Shown: piece by piece, positions 6,327-13,800 of the stretch
Layout: each line of letters opens with the position of its first letter
How positions within the stretch are numbered: the stretch's first letter is position 1
DNA from: JAYZQT01 sp964412235
Lineage (GTDB): Bacteria; Pseudomonadota; Alphaproteobacteria; MPNO01; UBA830
Assembly: GCA_964412235.1 (NCBI GenBank)
Contig: CAYPNT010000064.1
Location: forward strand, 1-17,499
DNA length: 17,499 nt
Direction: 5' to 3'
The notes under the pieces: model-generated
Seen by the model: only the letters and a program-made list of their open reading frames with translations
Told to the model about the DNA's origin: nothing
Database searches by the model: none
Made by a program: the position numbers and the translations under genes

Positions 6327-8897
6327 TTATTTTAGAGAACGCGCTATTTCTTCAATATCAAAACACTCTATTACATCTTCGGCTCTAAGATCGTGATAAT
6401 TTTCGAAGGCCATCCCACACTCAAACCCCTGAGTCACCTCACGAACTTCATCCTTGAAACGTTTTAACGTGGATAAAGTTCCTTCATGGATTACAACATC
6501 ATCACGCAACAAACGAACCTTGGAGCCACGCCTAACAATACCCTCTGTAACCTCACAACCAGCAACTTTTCCTATGCTTGTGATATTGAAGACTTCTTTG
6601 ATGGAAGCATTACCAAGAAATGTCTCACGAATTTTAGGAGCAAGCATACCCGATAGGATCGCTTTTAAGTCATCAACCAATTGGTATATGATAGAGTAAT
6701 AACGAATATCAAGATTACTTTTTTTGGAAACTTGTCGCGCTTGGCTGTTGGCCCGGACATTAAACCCCACTAATAACGCATTAGACGCCATGGCAAGCGT
6801 TACATCGGATTCATTAATTCCTCCAACACCGGCATGGATTACGCGGACGGTCACTTCTTCGGTGCTCAGATTCTGGGCACTCTGCATTATCGCTTCAACA
6901 GATCCCTGAACGTCCGCCTTCACAACAATCGGCACTTCTTGGACTTCACGAGATTGAATTTGACTAAACATCTCGTCAAGGGTTCCGCGCGCACTAGCTT
7001 GCACTTTAGCTTCCCGGTCACGACGACTTCTAAAATCTGTTATTTCTCGAGCGCGGGCCTCACTATCTACGACACTAAACTCATCACCAGCATCAGGTGT
7101 CCCATTAAGCCCCCAGACCTCTACCGGTGTGGAAGGCGTTGCCTCTAGTAATCGCTCCCCGTTATTTCCTATCAGGGCACGTACCTTGCCCCATTGGGCT
7201 CCAGCAACAACAATGTCTCCAACATGCAGTGTTCCACGCTGGACAAGAAAAGTTGCAACGGATCCTCGGCCGGTTTCAACTTTAGCCTCTATTGTCACAC
7301 CTTCTGCGGAGCGATCAGGATTCGCTTTAATTTCGAGAATTTCAGATTGTAAAATAATTGCCTCTAACAAAGCATCCAGATTGGTTTTTTCTACCGCTGA
7401 TACTTCTACAGACAAAACTTCACCCCCAAGTGATTCAACAACTAGCTCTTGACTCAATAACTCATTACGTACGCGGTCCGGATTGGCGTCGGGCCGATCC
7501 ATCTTATTGATCGCCACAATAATGGGCACCTTCGCCGCGTTTGCGTGGTTTATAGCTTCAATTGTTTGGGGCATCACGCCATCATCAGCTGCGACCACCA
7601 GCACTACAATGTCTGTCGCATTAGCGCCTCTTGAACGCATTGCGCTAAAAGCTTCGTGGCCTGGCGTATCAAGAAAAGTGATGTAATCACCACTTTCAAC
7701 TTCTACCGGATACGCACCAATATGCTGTGTTATACCACCTGCCTCAGCCCCCGCAACATCGGTGGCACGTAACGCATCAAGAAGTGTTGTCTTTCCATGA
7801 TCCACATGCCCCATTATTGTTACAACAGGGGGCCGTGGGAGGAGCATCTCATTTGTATCTTCAATACCTTTCAGACCAATCTCAACATCAGCTTCAGAAA
7901 CACGATTCGCCTTATGCCCGAAATCCCCCACGATCAGTTCCGCGGTATCGGCATCAATTGTTTGGGTAATCGTGGCCATAATGCCGTTCTTCATCAGTGC
8001 CTTAATTACGTCTCCCACTTGCTCTGCCATTCGGTTAGAAAGCTCTTGAACCGTTATTGTATCGGGTACTATTACTTCGCGAAAAATTTTAATAGACTCT
8101 TTTGGTTCCGCCGCCTCTCGCTTTTCTCTCTCGCGTTGCCTCCTTACGGAAGCGAGGCTACGAACCCGCTCTTCGTCGTTAAGCGCTTGAGAAATTGTCA
8201 ATTTTCCCGATCGTCGTCGGGTTTCACCACGTCTGGCCCCTTGCTTCCGTACTTCCGGTCGACCAGGGCGTTTGGGACGGTCCTCCTCTGCCTCCTCGGC
8301 GCGTTGGTCATCCACCCTTGATTTCGCTTTCGATTTGGTAGTTCCCTCAGCACCTTGTTCTGCAGTCTCTAACCTTGCAGCTTGTTCTGCAGCTCTTCGA
8401 GCCGCATCTTCTTCGAGTTGGCGCCGCTCTTCCTCCTCTTTTCGACGCGCTTGGTCTTCTTTTCTCCGTTCTTCTTCCAGTTCGCGTTTCCTGGCTTCTT
8501 CATCTCGGCGACGCAACTCCATTGCTTCCCGCTCGGCGCGCCCATCTTCAATTTCTGATTGAGTCTGACGAGCCCCTTCAAGAGCGCGCATACGAGCGGC
8601 ACGCTCTTGATCAGTCAGCGTTTGGGCTTGTGGGATTTCTGGCTCAACTATTGGCGGCGGTGGGGCGGGCAGCTCTTCTATTACTGGAGCCTCCCTCACC
8701 TCTGCCATTGCACCGTCATCTGCCTGCTTAAACGTACGTTTTCGTCGCACTTCGACTGTAACTGACTTCGTCCGGCCGTGACTAAAACTTTGGCGAACCT
8801 GACCCGCATCAACCGTTTTATTTAGTTCTAGCTTGCTTGGTCGCGAAAGCGTAAGTTTTGTCTTTTTACTGTCGCTGGTTTCTTTTTTTTCTGTCAT
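6327..8897 (-). CDS. infB: Translation initiation factor IF-2
   Basis: IF-2 is the GTPase that brings fMet-tRNA to the 30S subunit and promotes subunit joining. The 856-residue protein starts with the alphaproteobacterial N-terminus (LTLSRPSKLEL...QVRQSFSHGRTKSVTVEVRRKR), then a highly charged E/R/K coiled-coil region at about 95-200. An IF2 N-type domain follows around 275-330, then the G domain with GHVDHGKT (363-370), DTPGH (410-414) and NKMD (464-467). The C-terminal part carries domains II-IV and ends ECFDIEEIARSLK. The ATG lies six bases after the nusA stop with no strong Shine-Dalgarno sequence, so it is probably coupled to nusA translation. A run of eight A residues in codons 3-6 is a possible slippage spot. 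The usual intervening ylxR gene is missing. Confidence 0.98.
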   Translation of the reverse strand: MTEKKETSDSKKTKLTLSRPSKLELNKTVDAGQVRQSFSHGRTKSVTVEVRRKRTFKQADDGAMAEVREAPVIEELPAPPPPIVEPEIPQAQTLTDQERAARMRALEGARQTQSEIEDGRAEREAMELRRRDEEARKRELEEERRKEDQARRKEEEERRQLEEDAARRAAEQAARLETAEQGAEGTTKSKAKSRVDDQRAEEAEEDRPKRPGRPEVRKQGARRGETRRRSGKLTISQALNDEERVRSLASVRRQREREKREAAEPKESIKIFREVIVPDTITVQELSNRMAEQVGDVIKALMKNGIMATITQTIDADTAELIVGDFGHKANRVSEADVEIGLKGIEDTNEMLLPRPPVVTIMGHVDHGKTTLLDALRATDVAGAEAGGITQHIGAYPVEVESGDYITFLDTPGHEAFSAMRSRGANATDIVVLVVAADDGVMPQTIEAINHANAAKVPIIVAINKMDRPDANPDRVRNELLSQELVVESLGGEVLSVEVSAVEKTNLDALLEAIILQSEILEIKANPDRSAEGVTIEAKVETGRGSVATFLVQRGTLHVGDIVVAGAQWGKVRALIGNNGERLLEATPSTPVEVWGLNGTPDAGDEFSVVDSEARAREITDFRSRRDREAKVQASARGTLDEMFSQIQSREVQEVPIVVKADVQGSVEAIMQSAQNLSTEEVTVRVIHAGVGGINESDVTLAMASNALLVGFNVRANSQARQVSKKSNLDIRYYSIIYQLVDDLKAILSGMLAPKIRETFLGNASIKEVFNITSIGKVAGCEVTEGIVRRGSKVRLLRDDVVIHEGTLSTLKRFKDEVREVTQGFECGMAFENYHDLRAEDVIECFDIEEIARSLK

Positions 8898-8903
8898 CTT
8901 TGA

Positions 8904-10529
8904 TTAGCTTTCCCCATCAGCTTGAGGTATTTCACCATCAGTTCCCAAAATAGCTTCACCTCTTTCAGTAACGCTTTCATCGTCTTCAAACCAATGGGCA
9001 CGCGCAGACATAATTAAAGAGTTAGCCTCTTCTTCGTCTAATTTGTAATCTGCAAGGATGCCGCGCCCATCCCCGTCCGAGGCACCGGGATCAATTAACT
9101 CGTCCGTGGCAAGATCACCGAGATTATCGACGGTTTTTATTCCGGCCTTGCCCAACGTAACAAGCATCTGCGCCGACAACCCATCCAGAGCAGCTAGTTC
9201 ATCAGTAACGCCGAGACCGCGCCGTTCAACAGTCAAACGGCCTTCTTCTTCAGACAAGAAAACATTTGCCCGATTCCGAAGCTCTGCAGCAATATCTTCG
9301 TCAAAACCTTCTATCGTCAAAAGATCTTCAATTGGCACAAATGCAACCTCATCAATACTCGAAAACCCCTCAGTTACAAGAAGATGTGCGAGAACATCAT
9401 CGACATCTAGACTGTCCATAAACATTTGAGAGCGTTTTCGAAATTCATCCTGTCGGCGTTCGGATTCTTCTTCTTCCGTAAGGATCATGATATCCCACTG
9501 CGTGAGTTGCGACGCTAACCGAACATTTTGGCCACGGCGGCCAATGGCAAGGCTTAGCTGATCATCGGGGACAACCACTTCGATTTTTTGTTGTTCTTCG
9601 TCTAGCACGACTTTAGTTACCTCAGCTGGAGCTAACCCATTTACGATAAAGGTCGCAGGATCGGTGGACCATTGTATAATATCAATCTTTTCCCCCTGTA
9701 ATTCACCGACAACCGCTTGAACTCGACTGCCCCTCATGCCAACACACGCACCAACGGGATCAATGCTGGAATCATTGGATAACACCGCGATCTTTGCCCT
9801 ACTACCAGGATCGCGCGCAACGGACATTATTTCAATAATACCATCATAGATTTCCGGCACCTCTTGAGCAAAAAGCTTGGCCATGAATTGGGGGTGACTA
9901 CGTGACAGAAATATTTGAGGCCCGCGAAGCTCTTCCCTAACATCATATATGTATGCTCTCACGCGATCTCCAGGCCGCAAAGACTCACGGGGTATTGACT
10001 CATCCCGGCGAATAACACCTTCTGCCCTGCCTAAGTCCACTGTTATATTCCCAAATTCCGCTCGTTTAACAATGCCATTAACAATCTCTGCTACCCGATC
10101 CTTATATTCTTCATATTGGCGTTTACGTTCTGCTTCTCGAACTTTTTGGACGATAACCTGCTTTGCGGTTTGTGCAGCAATCCGACCAAAATCGATGGGC
10201 GGCAACTGGTCAATTATAAAATCACCCGCTATTGAGCCTTCTTTTAGGAGCTGTGCCTCTTTTATTGTAATTTGTGTGGCTTCATTCTCAATTTCGTCAG
10301 TAACCTCAAGATAACGTGCAAGTTTTATGTCACCACTCTTACGATCGATTTCCGCCCTAACATCGTGTTCCATGCCGTATTTTGAGCGGGCAGCCTTTTC
10401 AATCGCCATTTCCATAGCTGCTAATACTTCTTCCGCCTCAATCGACTTTTCACGGGCTACGGCATCTGCGATTTGCAGCAGCTCTAATCGATCGTAACCC
10501 GCAACGGGTATGTTATCCATATCAACCAT
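8904..10529 (-). CDS. nusA: Transcription termination/antitermination factor NusA
   Basis: NusA binds RNA polymerase and nascent RNA, modulating pausing, termination and antitermination. The 541-residue protein begins with the NusA N-terminal domain (RLELLQIADAVAREKSIEAEEVLAAMEMAIEKAAR). It continues with S1 (about 145-210), KH1 (about 235-298) and KH2 (about 310-350, AIGRRGQNVRLASQL). Two C-terminal acidic helix-hairpin-helix repeats follow (about 375-430 and 440-510), normal for proteobacterial NusA. The ATG at 10529 has GAGAGAG about six bases upstream; another ATG three codons in is possible. It follows rimP by 34 bases and precedes infB by six, the conserved rimP-nusA-infB operon. Confidence 0.97.
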   Translation of the reverse strand: MVDMDNIPVAGYDRLELLQIADAVAREKSIEAEEVLAAMEMAIEKAARSKYGMEHDVRAEIDRKSGDIKLARYLEVTDEIENEATQITIKEAQLLKEGSIAGDFIIDQLPPIDFGRIAAQTAKQVIVQKVREAERKRQYEEYKDRVAEIVNGIVKRAEFGNITVDLGRAEGVIRRDESIPRESLRPGDRVRAYIYDVREELRGPQIFLSRSHPQFMAKLFAQEVPEIYDGIIEIMSVARDPGSRAKIAVLSNDSSIDPVGACVGMRGSRVQAVVGELQGEKIDIIQWSTDPATFIVNGLAPAEVTKVVLDEEQQKIEVVVPDDQLSLAIGRRGQNVRLASQLTQWDIMILTEEEESERRQDEFRKRSQMFMDSLDVDDVLAHLLVTEGFSSIDEVAFVPIEDLLTIEGFDEDIAAELRNRANVFLSEEEGRLTVERRGLGVTDELAALDGLSAQMLVTLGKAGIKTVDNLGDLATDELIDPGASDGDGRGILADYKLDEEEANSLIMSARAHWFEDDESVTERGEAILGTDGEIPQADGES

Positions 10530-10563
10530 TTTAGCTCTCTCAATACCTTCCTAAGTATTTTTA

Positions 10564-11046
10564 CTATCTATTTGAGCCCGCCCTCAATAATTTATCTGTC
10601 GCCGTCAGATTGGCTAACTGAATGCACTCAAACGGTATAACAAAGCGTTGGCCATTGCTCTGCATCACAACACAATGTTCATCAACGCCTTTTAGAATTC
10701 CCTCGAACCGTTTTTGGCCAGAAATTTTTTTTCGACACTCAAGATAAGCCTGATAACCAACAAACCTCTCGAAATCGGCTAATTGAACAAGGGGTCGATC
10801 AATACCAGGAGAACTTACCTCGAGAGTATATGCACTATCGATGGGGTTTTCCTCATCTAACAATATTGAAAGGTCGCGGCTAATTATCGAACAATCATTC
10901 ACGGTCATCTCCGCACGATCAGAGTGTTCAGCCATTATTTGAAGACATAAATCTTTGTCGCCTGAAAGTCTTACTCTGACGAGATCATACCCCATTTTAT
11001 TTAGGGGCGATCGAACTAGTTCCTCGATACGCGAAACCCGATCCAT
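10564..11046 (-). CDS. rimP: Ribosome maturation factor RimP
   Basis: RimP assists early 30S subunit assembly around protein S12. The 160-residue protein shows an N-terminal RIEELVRSPLNKMGYDLVRVRL and the diagnostic YTLEVSSPGIDRPL near residues 84-97. The C-terminal beta-barrel follows (RFEGILKGVDEHCVVM...FVIPFECIQLANL). The ATG at 11046 is preceded by AGAAGGA at five bases, a strong ribosome-binding site, so I prefer it to the TTG at 11079. It is the first gene of the nusA-infB operon, about 100 bases downstream of a strong terminator, and so probably has a promoter inside that gap. Confidence 0.95.
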   Translation of the reverse strand: MDRVSRIEELVRSPLNKMGYDLVRVRLSGDKDLCLQIMAEHSDRAEMTVNDCSIISRDLSILLDEENPIDSAYTLEVSSPGIDRPLVQLADFERFVGYQAYLECRKKISGQKRFEGILKGVDEHCVVMQSNGQRFVIPFECIQLANLTATDKLLRAGSNR

Positions 11047-11100
11047 ATGTGTCCTTCTATCTTTATTCCTGTATTCCAATAACTAGATCGTTACTTATAT

Positions 11101-11117
11101 AGATTGTTTGATAATCT
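11101..11117. repeat. Short inverted repeat upstream of rimP
   Basis: AGATT (11101-11105) and AATCT (11113-11117) are perfect arms around a 7-base spacer, 55-70 bases upstream of the rimP start and between the trmB terminator and the gene. An AT-rich TATATA lies directly beside it on the rimP-proximal side. It could be an operator overlapping the operon promoter, but no -35 partner is convincing and the dyad is short. Confidence 0.25.
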
Positions 11118-11145
11118 CTTGTTCTAAATCCATTGCTACACAGCG

Positions 11146-11169
11146 AAAAAAAAAGCGGGCGAGGCCCAC
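11146..11169 (-). terminator. Intrinsic terminator after trmB
   Basis: Read on the minus strand, GTGGGC, loop CTC, GCCCGC forms a 6-bp stem (one G-U pair) followed directly by nine T residues (A-run at 11146-11154 on the plus strand). This is a textbook Rho-independent terminator about 80 bases after the trmB stop. A smaller hairpin (CCCC/GGGG, 11185-11196) lies just before it. The element separates the metK-trmB unit from the rimP-nusA-infB unit, or acts as an attenuator if transcripts normally run through. Confidence 0.85.
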
Positions 11170-11247
11170 TGTTTTCTGGTTTTTCCCCTTAGGGGGTGTG
11201 GTGTGTTGGACTACAATCTAGTCATACGCGCAGAGGATGGCAATACC

Positions 11248-11952
11248 CTATCGTGTTATGGAAATAGCCCTTTTCAAACGCTTATATGATAGAAAAACGC
11301 AATCACGTCCTGCAACGATCGCTTTTTTCTGGTATCTTGTAGTTGGCCAATCTTCAGGATTATGCCGACATTCGGCAGGTTTTCTCACATTCCACGCAAA
11401 ACCAGGATGATTATTAAAGTGCCATAATATCCACTCAAGATATCCTGGTTCATCAGTTGCAATACGTAGCTCCGCACCGTCATCCAGAACCCGGGCCAAC
11501 TGATTAATAACCTCACCCGAGATAATTCGGCGTTTATGGTGTCGGGCCTTTGGCCATGGATCAGGAAATAAAATAAAAACTTTATCAATCGATCTTTCGG
11601 GCAACCTCTCAATTAATAGCCTGGCATCCTCGCAAAAAATTCTAATATTCGAGAGTTCGCGTTCCTTAACCTGTCTAAGCACCTTAGCTATGCCGTTCAA
11701 AAATGGTTCACATCCTATTAAACCAATATTTGGATTAGATGCCGCTTTGCAAATTAAGTGTTCGCCACCACCAAAACCTATTTCTAACCAAATCTTCTCT
11801 ATTGGATCCCCAAAGTAATTCGCTGGCACAATCTGCTCTCCAGAGTTTAGATTAATTTGCAGCTTAGGTAGAAGCGACAGAATAAGTTTCTGCTGCCCCC
11901 GCCGCAAACCACGACCTTGGCGACGGCCATACAAAACTTTTTTCTTTGGCAA
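11248..11952 (-). CDS. trmB: tRNA (guanine(46)-N7)-methyltransferase
   Basis: TrmB methylates N7 of G46 in the tRNA variable loop using S-adenosylmethionine. The 234-residue protein has the SAM-binding motif LEIGFGGGEHL (56-66), the family signature FPDPWPKARHHKRR (129-142) and the C-terminal TRYQKKAI. The N-terminus VLYGRRQGRGLRRGQ is typical of alphaproteobacterial members. The best start is a TTG at 11952, 30 bases after the metK stop, with no visible Shine-Dalgarno sequence; a TTG at residue 7 is also possible. Expression may depend on coupling to metK, which makes its methyl donor. The tandem GTCCCTA/GTCCCTAA just upstream is a small direct repeat. Confidence 0.95.
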   Translation of the reverse strand: MPKKKVLYGRRQGRGLRRGQQKLILSLLPKLQINLNSGEQIVPANYFGDPIEKIWLEIGFGGGEHLICKAASNPNIGLIGCEPFLNGIAKVLRQVKERELSNIRIFCEDARLLIERLPERSIDKVFILFPDPWPKARHHKRRIISGEVINQLARVLDDGAELRIATDEPGYLEWILWHFNNHPGFAWNVRKPAECRHNPEDWPTTRYQKKAIVAGRDCVFLSYKRLKRAISITR

Positions 11953-11982
11953 CAGTTTAGGGACTATAGGGACGCAGCCCGC

Positions 11983-13152
11983 TCAGACAGCCGCTTCCCT
12001 CAACGCATCCGCTATATCGGTTTTTTCCCATGTAAAACCGCCTTCAGCATCCGGCTCGCGTCCAAAATGTCCATAAGCGGCGGTCCGGGCATATATCGGT
12101 CTGCTCAGTTTTAACCTTTCACGTATGCCTCTTGGTGATAAATTTACTACTTCTCCAATGATCATTGCTAGCTTCACTTCATCGATAACTGACGTACCCG
12201 ACGTATCAACGTAAATAGACAGAGGCTTGGCTACACCGATGGCATAAGACAACTGTATCGTGCATGTTTCAGCTAACTCCGCCGCAACAACATTTTTAGC
12301 AACCCATCGGGCGGCATAGGCAGCTGACCTATCAACCTTTGAAGGGTCTTTCCCAGAAAACGCACCTCCGCCGTGAGGGGCAGCACCTCCGTAGGTATCG
12401 ACAATAATTTTTCGGCCCGTCAAACCACAATCGCCATCCGGTCCACCTATAACAAAGCGCCCAGTAGGATTGACGTAAAACTCCTCTTCATCGCACATCC
12501 AATCCTTTGGGAGAACATTCTCCACATGTGGGCGCACAATTTCGCGGACTTGGTCCTGATCTAGTTCTGGTGCATGTTGTGTAGACACAACGATAGACGC
12601 GGCACCGATGGGTTTGCCATCTTGGTATTTTAATGTCAGTTGGCTTTTGGAATCCGGGCCCAGTCCAAAATCTGCATCGGCATGACGCGCAGCCGCAAGT
12701 GAGCGAAGTATTGCGTGCGAGTAGTGGATCGGAGCGGGCATCAAGCTTGGGGTTTCCCGGCACGCGTATCCAAACATTATTCCTTGGTCACCAGCACCTT
12801 CGTCTTTATTACCACTCGCATCAACGCCGAGGGCAATATCCGTTGATTGTTGATGCAGATAAATCTGGACCTCAGAATTTTCCCAATGAAAGCCTTCCTG
12901 TTCATAGCCAATATCTCTAATAGCATCCCGCACAACCCGCTCTATATCTTTTTTTGTGACACTATCAGGCCCCCGCACCTCTCCAGCCACCACAACGCGG
13001 TTGGTTGTTGTTAGGGTTTCACAAGCAACCCGGGATTCAGGATCATTTTTGAGGTATAAGTCGACAACAGCATCCGAAACTCGGTCTGAAACCTTGTCGG
13101 GATGTCCCTCTGATACAGACTCGCTTGTAAAAAGGTAATTACCTCGCCGCAC
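11983..13152 (-). CDS. metK: S-adenosylmethionine synthetase
   Basis: MetK makes S-adenosylmethionine from methionine and ATP as a tetramer. The 389-residue protein shows LFTSESVSEGHPDKVSDRVSDAVVD at the N-terminus, GAGDQGIMFGYA (119-130) and GGGAFSGKDPSKVDRSAAY (261-279), the two classical signatures. The start is GTG at 13152 with TAGGAGA about seven bases upstream. No other start fits the family N-terminus as well. The gene lies 221 bases from the upstream HTH regulator and probably has its own promoter and leader; trmB follows closely. The HTH gene beside it is conserved in many alphaproteobacteria, but a regulatory link to metK is only inferred. Confidence 0.98.
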   Translation of the reverse strand: MRRGNYLFTSESVSEGHPDKVSDRVSDAVVDLYLKNDPESRVACETLTTTNRVVVAGEVRGPDSVTKKDIERVVRDAIRDIGYEQEGFHWENSEVQIYLHQQSTDIALGVDASGNKDEGAGDQGIMFGYACRETPSLMPAPIHYSHAILRSLAAARHADADFGLGPDSKSQLTLKYQDGKPIGAASIVVSTQHAPELDQDQVREIVRPHVENVLPKDWMCDEEEFYVNPTGRFVIGGPDGDCGLTGRKIIVDTYGGAAPHGGGAFSGKDPSKVDRSAAYAARWVAKNVVAAELAETCTIQLSYAIGVAKPLSIYVDTSGTSVIDEVKLAMIIGEVVNLSPRGIRERLKLSRPIYARTAAYGHFGREPDAEGGFTWEKTDIADALREAAV

Positions 13153-13373
13153 GCTAAATCTCCTAATTAGTTTTACATATTATCGCTATTAAAACATCTA
13201 CATTCAGCCTACCTTTTGGCTAGAGCAACGCCCCACAGCACTCACGCCGAAAATGCCACAAAGACTGCCTACACAACTTGCTCTGAATGTCCTTTTAACA
13301 CGTATCCTTGTGGCAATTTCGTATAACCACGTCAAGGGTAGTGACGACAGGAAAGCGTAAAACAAATCTAATG
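13153..13373 (-). promoter_or_regulatory. metK upstream region with possible promoter and leader
   Basis: This 221-base gap holds no gene. A good -35 box CTTGACG (hexamer TTGACG, 13335..13330 on the minus strand) lies about 180 bases upstream of the start codon, but the -10 at 17-18 bases is poor (CACAAG/ACAAGG). Downstream are several short complementary stretches, for example AGCC/GGCT around AAAAGGTA near 13205-13220. I could not match a known SAM or SAH riboswitch consensus by eye. A structured leader is possible given the length. Confidence 0.3.
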
Positions 13374-13799
13374 CTACCCGCGGGAAAAATAATGTCCGAG
13401 CTGCTTTGTAAGTGCAAAAATAGCGTCACGCACATCAGTATCACTAATACGATAATATGATACAAACAAATCTCGAGCGTGATCTGTTCCTGTATGGTTG
13501 TTGTCACTGTGAACCAATACCTCTGGTATTGCAACTTTGGCCCTGCCGCCTTCCTCTTTAGGTTCGTGTATATCCTCAAAAAAGTAATTAATGGGAACTT
13601 CTAAAACCTCGGATATTTGATACAACCTCCCAGTGGTAATTCTATTTGTCCCGGATTCGTATTTTTGTATTTGCTGGAAGCTGAGACCAATAGCATCACC
13701 AAGATTTTTTTGACTTAATCCTATTTGTATTCGGCACCGTTTAACTTGATTAGCTACATGTAAATCGATTGATTGATGCCGGCTGATCCGATTCGCCAT
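13374..13799 (-). CDS. XRE-family helix-turn-helix regulator, PhrR-like
   Basis: The 141-residue protein has one Cro/CI-type HTH at about residues 15-70 (HVANQVKRCRIQIGLSQKNLG, then SFQQIQKYESGTNRITTGRLYQISEVLEVPINYFF). A non-conserved linker and a helical C-terminus (LFVSYYRISDTDVRDAIFALTKQL) follow. It sits between lnt and metK, where alphaproteobacteria keep a conserved regulator; the acid-inducible phrR of Sinorhizobium is in the same position next to actA (lnt). The ATG at 13799 has AGGAG five to six bases upstream and lies one base after the lnt stop. The ribosome-binding site is inside the last lnt codons, so the two genes are co-expressed. The target genes cannot be read from the sequence. 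Confidence 0.88.
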   Translation of the reverse strand: MANRISRHQSIDLHVANQVKRCRIQIGLSQKNLGDAIGLSFQQIQKYESGTNRITTGRLYQISEVLEVPINYFFEDIHEPKEEGGRAKVAIPEVLVHSDNNHTGTDHARDLFVSYYRISDTDVRDAIFALTKQLGHYFSRG

Positions 13800-13800
13800 T

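Noticed and set aside
5887..6396. Plus-strand 169-codon open frame opposite rbfA and the infB end
   Set aside because: Antisense to conserved rbfA and infB coding sequence; its serine/arginine-rich composition is the usual shadow pattern.
7797..8321. Plus-strand 174-codon open frame opposite infB
   Set aside because: It lies wholly within the well-supported infB gene on the other strand and has no protein-like features.
13336..13379. GGGTAG/CTACCC inverted repeat after the HTH gene as a terminator
   Set aside because: The loop would be 32 bases and no T-run follows, so it is not a plausible intrinsic terminator.
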